Shown here piece by piece: positions 13,102 to 13,613 of a stretch of 13,613 nt of DNA (positions are counted from its first letter, which is position 1; each line of letters starts with the position of its first letter). The position numbers were made by a program, and so were the translations under genes. Below the pieces are notes generated by a model. That model saw only the letters and a program-made list of their open reading frames with translations, searched no databases and was not told the DNA's origin. Origin of the DNA: Candidatus Bathyarchaeota archaeon (GTDB lineage Archaea > Thermoproteota > Bathyarchaeia > TCS64); assembly GCA_026014515.1 (NCBI GenBank), contig JAOZIG010000393.1, positions 1 through 13,613 on the forward strand, in the 5' to 3' direction.

Positions 13102-13613
13102 TTGAGCATTGAACGAAAAGTAGTATACTGGGAGAAACCCGGAAAAGAACACACAGAGGCAACCCTAAAAATCGCGCTTGAGGCAGCGAAAGAAAGAAAC
13201 ATAGACACAGTACTGGTCAGCAGCACTACAGGATATGTCGCTGAGAAAGCAGTCGAGATATTCAAAGACAGCGGACTAAAGCTGGTTATCGTAACCCACG
13301 CCACAGGATACAGCGAGAAAGGCGTCCAACGGATGCCAGACGAGACCAGAGCACGACTCAAAGAGGCTGGCTGCGAGGTTATCACATGTACTGATGTACT
13401 CACAGGCGCAGTAAGCGCAGGCATTGGAAGGCAACGACCAGAGAAATCAGACCCACAAGAGGGAAGACTACCATGGATCGTACCCCCGCCGAACGTCATA
13501 GTAGCAAACACCCTACGCCAGTTCAGTCAGGGCGTCAAGGTATGCGCCGAGATAGCCATGATGGCTGTTGACTGTAACGCTGTGCCTTCTGGTGCGAAGG
13601 TGGTTGCTGTTGC
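13102..13613 (+). CDS. Stand-alone pyruvate kinase C-terminal-domain protein (cut by window edge)
   Basis: An open frame of at least 170 codons that leaves the window without a stop. It reads SIERKVVYWEKPGKEHTE, then LKIALEAAKERNIDTVLVSSTTGYVAEKAVEIF, VIVTHATGYSEKGVQRMPDETRARLKEAGCEVITCTDVL, and near the edge TLRQFSQGVKVCAEIAMMAVDCNAVPSGAKVVAVA. This is the pattern of proteins made only of the pyruvate kinase alpha/beta (C-terminal, allosteric) domain, common in archaea. The catalytic TIM barrel of pyruvate kinase is absent from the N-terminus, so it is not a pyruvate kinase fragment by truncation here. Its activity is unknown; the Thr-Thr-Gly and His-Ala-Thr-Gly loops could bind phosphate. 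TTG 13102 is chosen for its ribosome site; GTG 13093 would add three residues. Only a few tens of residues are probably missing at the right. Confidence 0.85.
   Translation, partial: MSIERKVVYWEKPGKEHTEATLKIALEAAKERNIDTVLVSSTTGYVAEKAVEIFKDSGLKLVIVTHATGYSEKGVQRMPDETRARLKEAGCEVITCTDVLTGAVSAGIGRQRPEKSDPQEGRLPWIVPPPNVIVANTLRQFSQGVKVCAEIAMMAVDCNAVPSGAKVVAV

Noticed and set aside
13083..13511. Complete 142-codon minus-strand open frame at the right edge
   Set aside because: It is antisense to the pyruvate-kinase-domain gene, has a Ser/Phe/Val-rich composition without recognisable motifs, and the sense frame has family similarity and expression signals.
1..13613. tRNA, rRNA, CRISPR array, insertion sequence or prophage
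   Set aside because: I saw no cloverleaf-like sequence with a T-loop motif, no regular short repeats with spacers, no transposase or integrase motifs and no terminal inverted repeats.

Overview
The window looks like a piece of an archaeal chromosome. Several start codons have an AT-rich TATA-like box centred about 25-28 bases upstream and no Shine-Dalgarno sequence (leaderless mRNAs), while others use GGAG/AGGTGA-type ribosome sites. GTG and TTG starts are common. The gene families also fit archaea: a PIN/AbrB toxin-antitoxin pair, a four-CBS protein with a basic C-terminal domain, an AmmeMemoRadiSam-type radical SAM enzyme, and a surface-type SBBP propeller with a C-terminal membrane anchor. 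The mix (SBBP propeller, TANGO2-like, Eis-like and PEBP proteins) would suit an Asgard archaeon of the Thorarchaeota type, but that lineage is a guess. I see no rRNA, tRNA, CRISPR array, insertion sequence or phage gene.

Layout. Left part (1-2720): a DUF1330 protein and a VOC/glyoxalase-fold protein on the plus strand converge on a large minus-strand gene for an exported seven-repeat beta-propeller. Centre-left (2850-5290): glycerol kinase and a DapA/NanA-family aldolase or lyase on the plus strand, the second with its own leaderless promoter. Centre (5327-8322): a minus-strand run read in the order CBS protein, D-2-hydroxyacid dehydrogenase of the glyoxylate/hydroxypyruvate reductase type, AbrB antitoxin, PIN toxin. 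Right part (8373-13613): a TANGO2/NRDE-like protein converges on a PflX-like radical SAM protein. Then come an Eis-like acetyltransferase with an SCP2-type tail, a divergent AmmeMemoRadiSam-type radical SAM enzyme, a convergent PEBP (YbhB) protein, and the first part of a stand-alone pyruvate-kinase C-terminal-domain protein that runs off the right edge.

How the genes may work together. Glycerol kinase, the DapA-like lyase, the NADP-type hydroxyacid reductase and the pyruvate-kinase-like domain all touch small three-carbon or keto-acid metabolism, but they are not one operon. The toxin-antitoxin pair is the only clear two-gene system. The most notable single gene is the CBS protein: its last ~115 residues look like a ribosome-hibernation (HPF/RaiA-like) domain plus an Arg/Lys tail, which suggests nucleotide-sensing control of ribosomes. 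Two glycyl-radical-activase-like radical SAM proteins flanking an Eis-like acetyltransferase form a second point of interest. The genes are tightly packed: the longest stretch without a gene is about 206 bases (445-650), and convergent pairs overlap by 9-12 bases.
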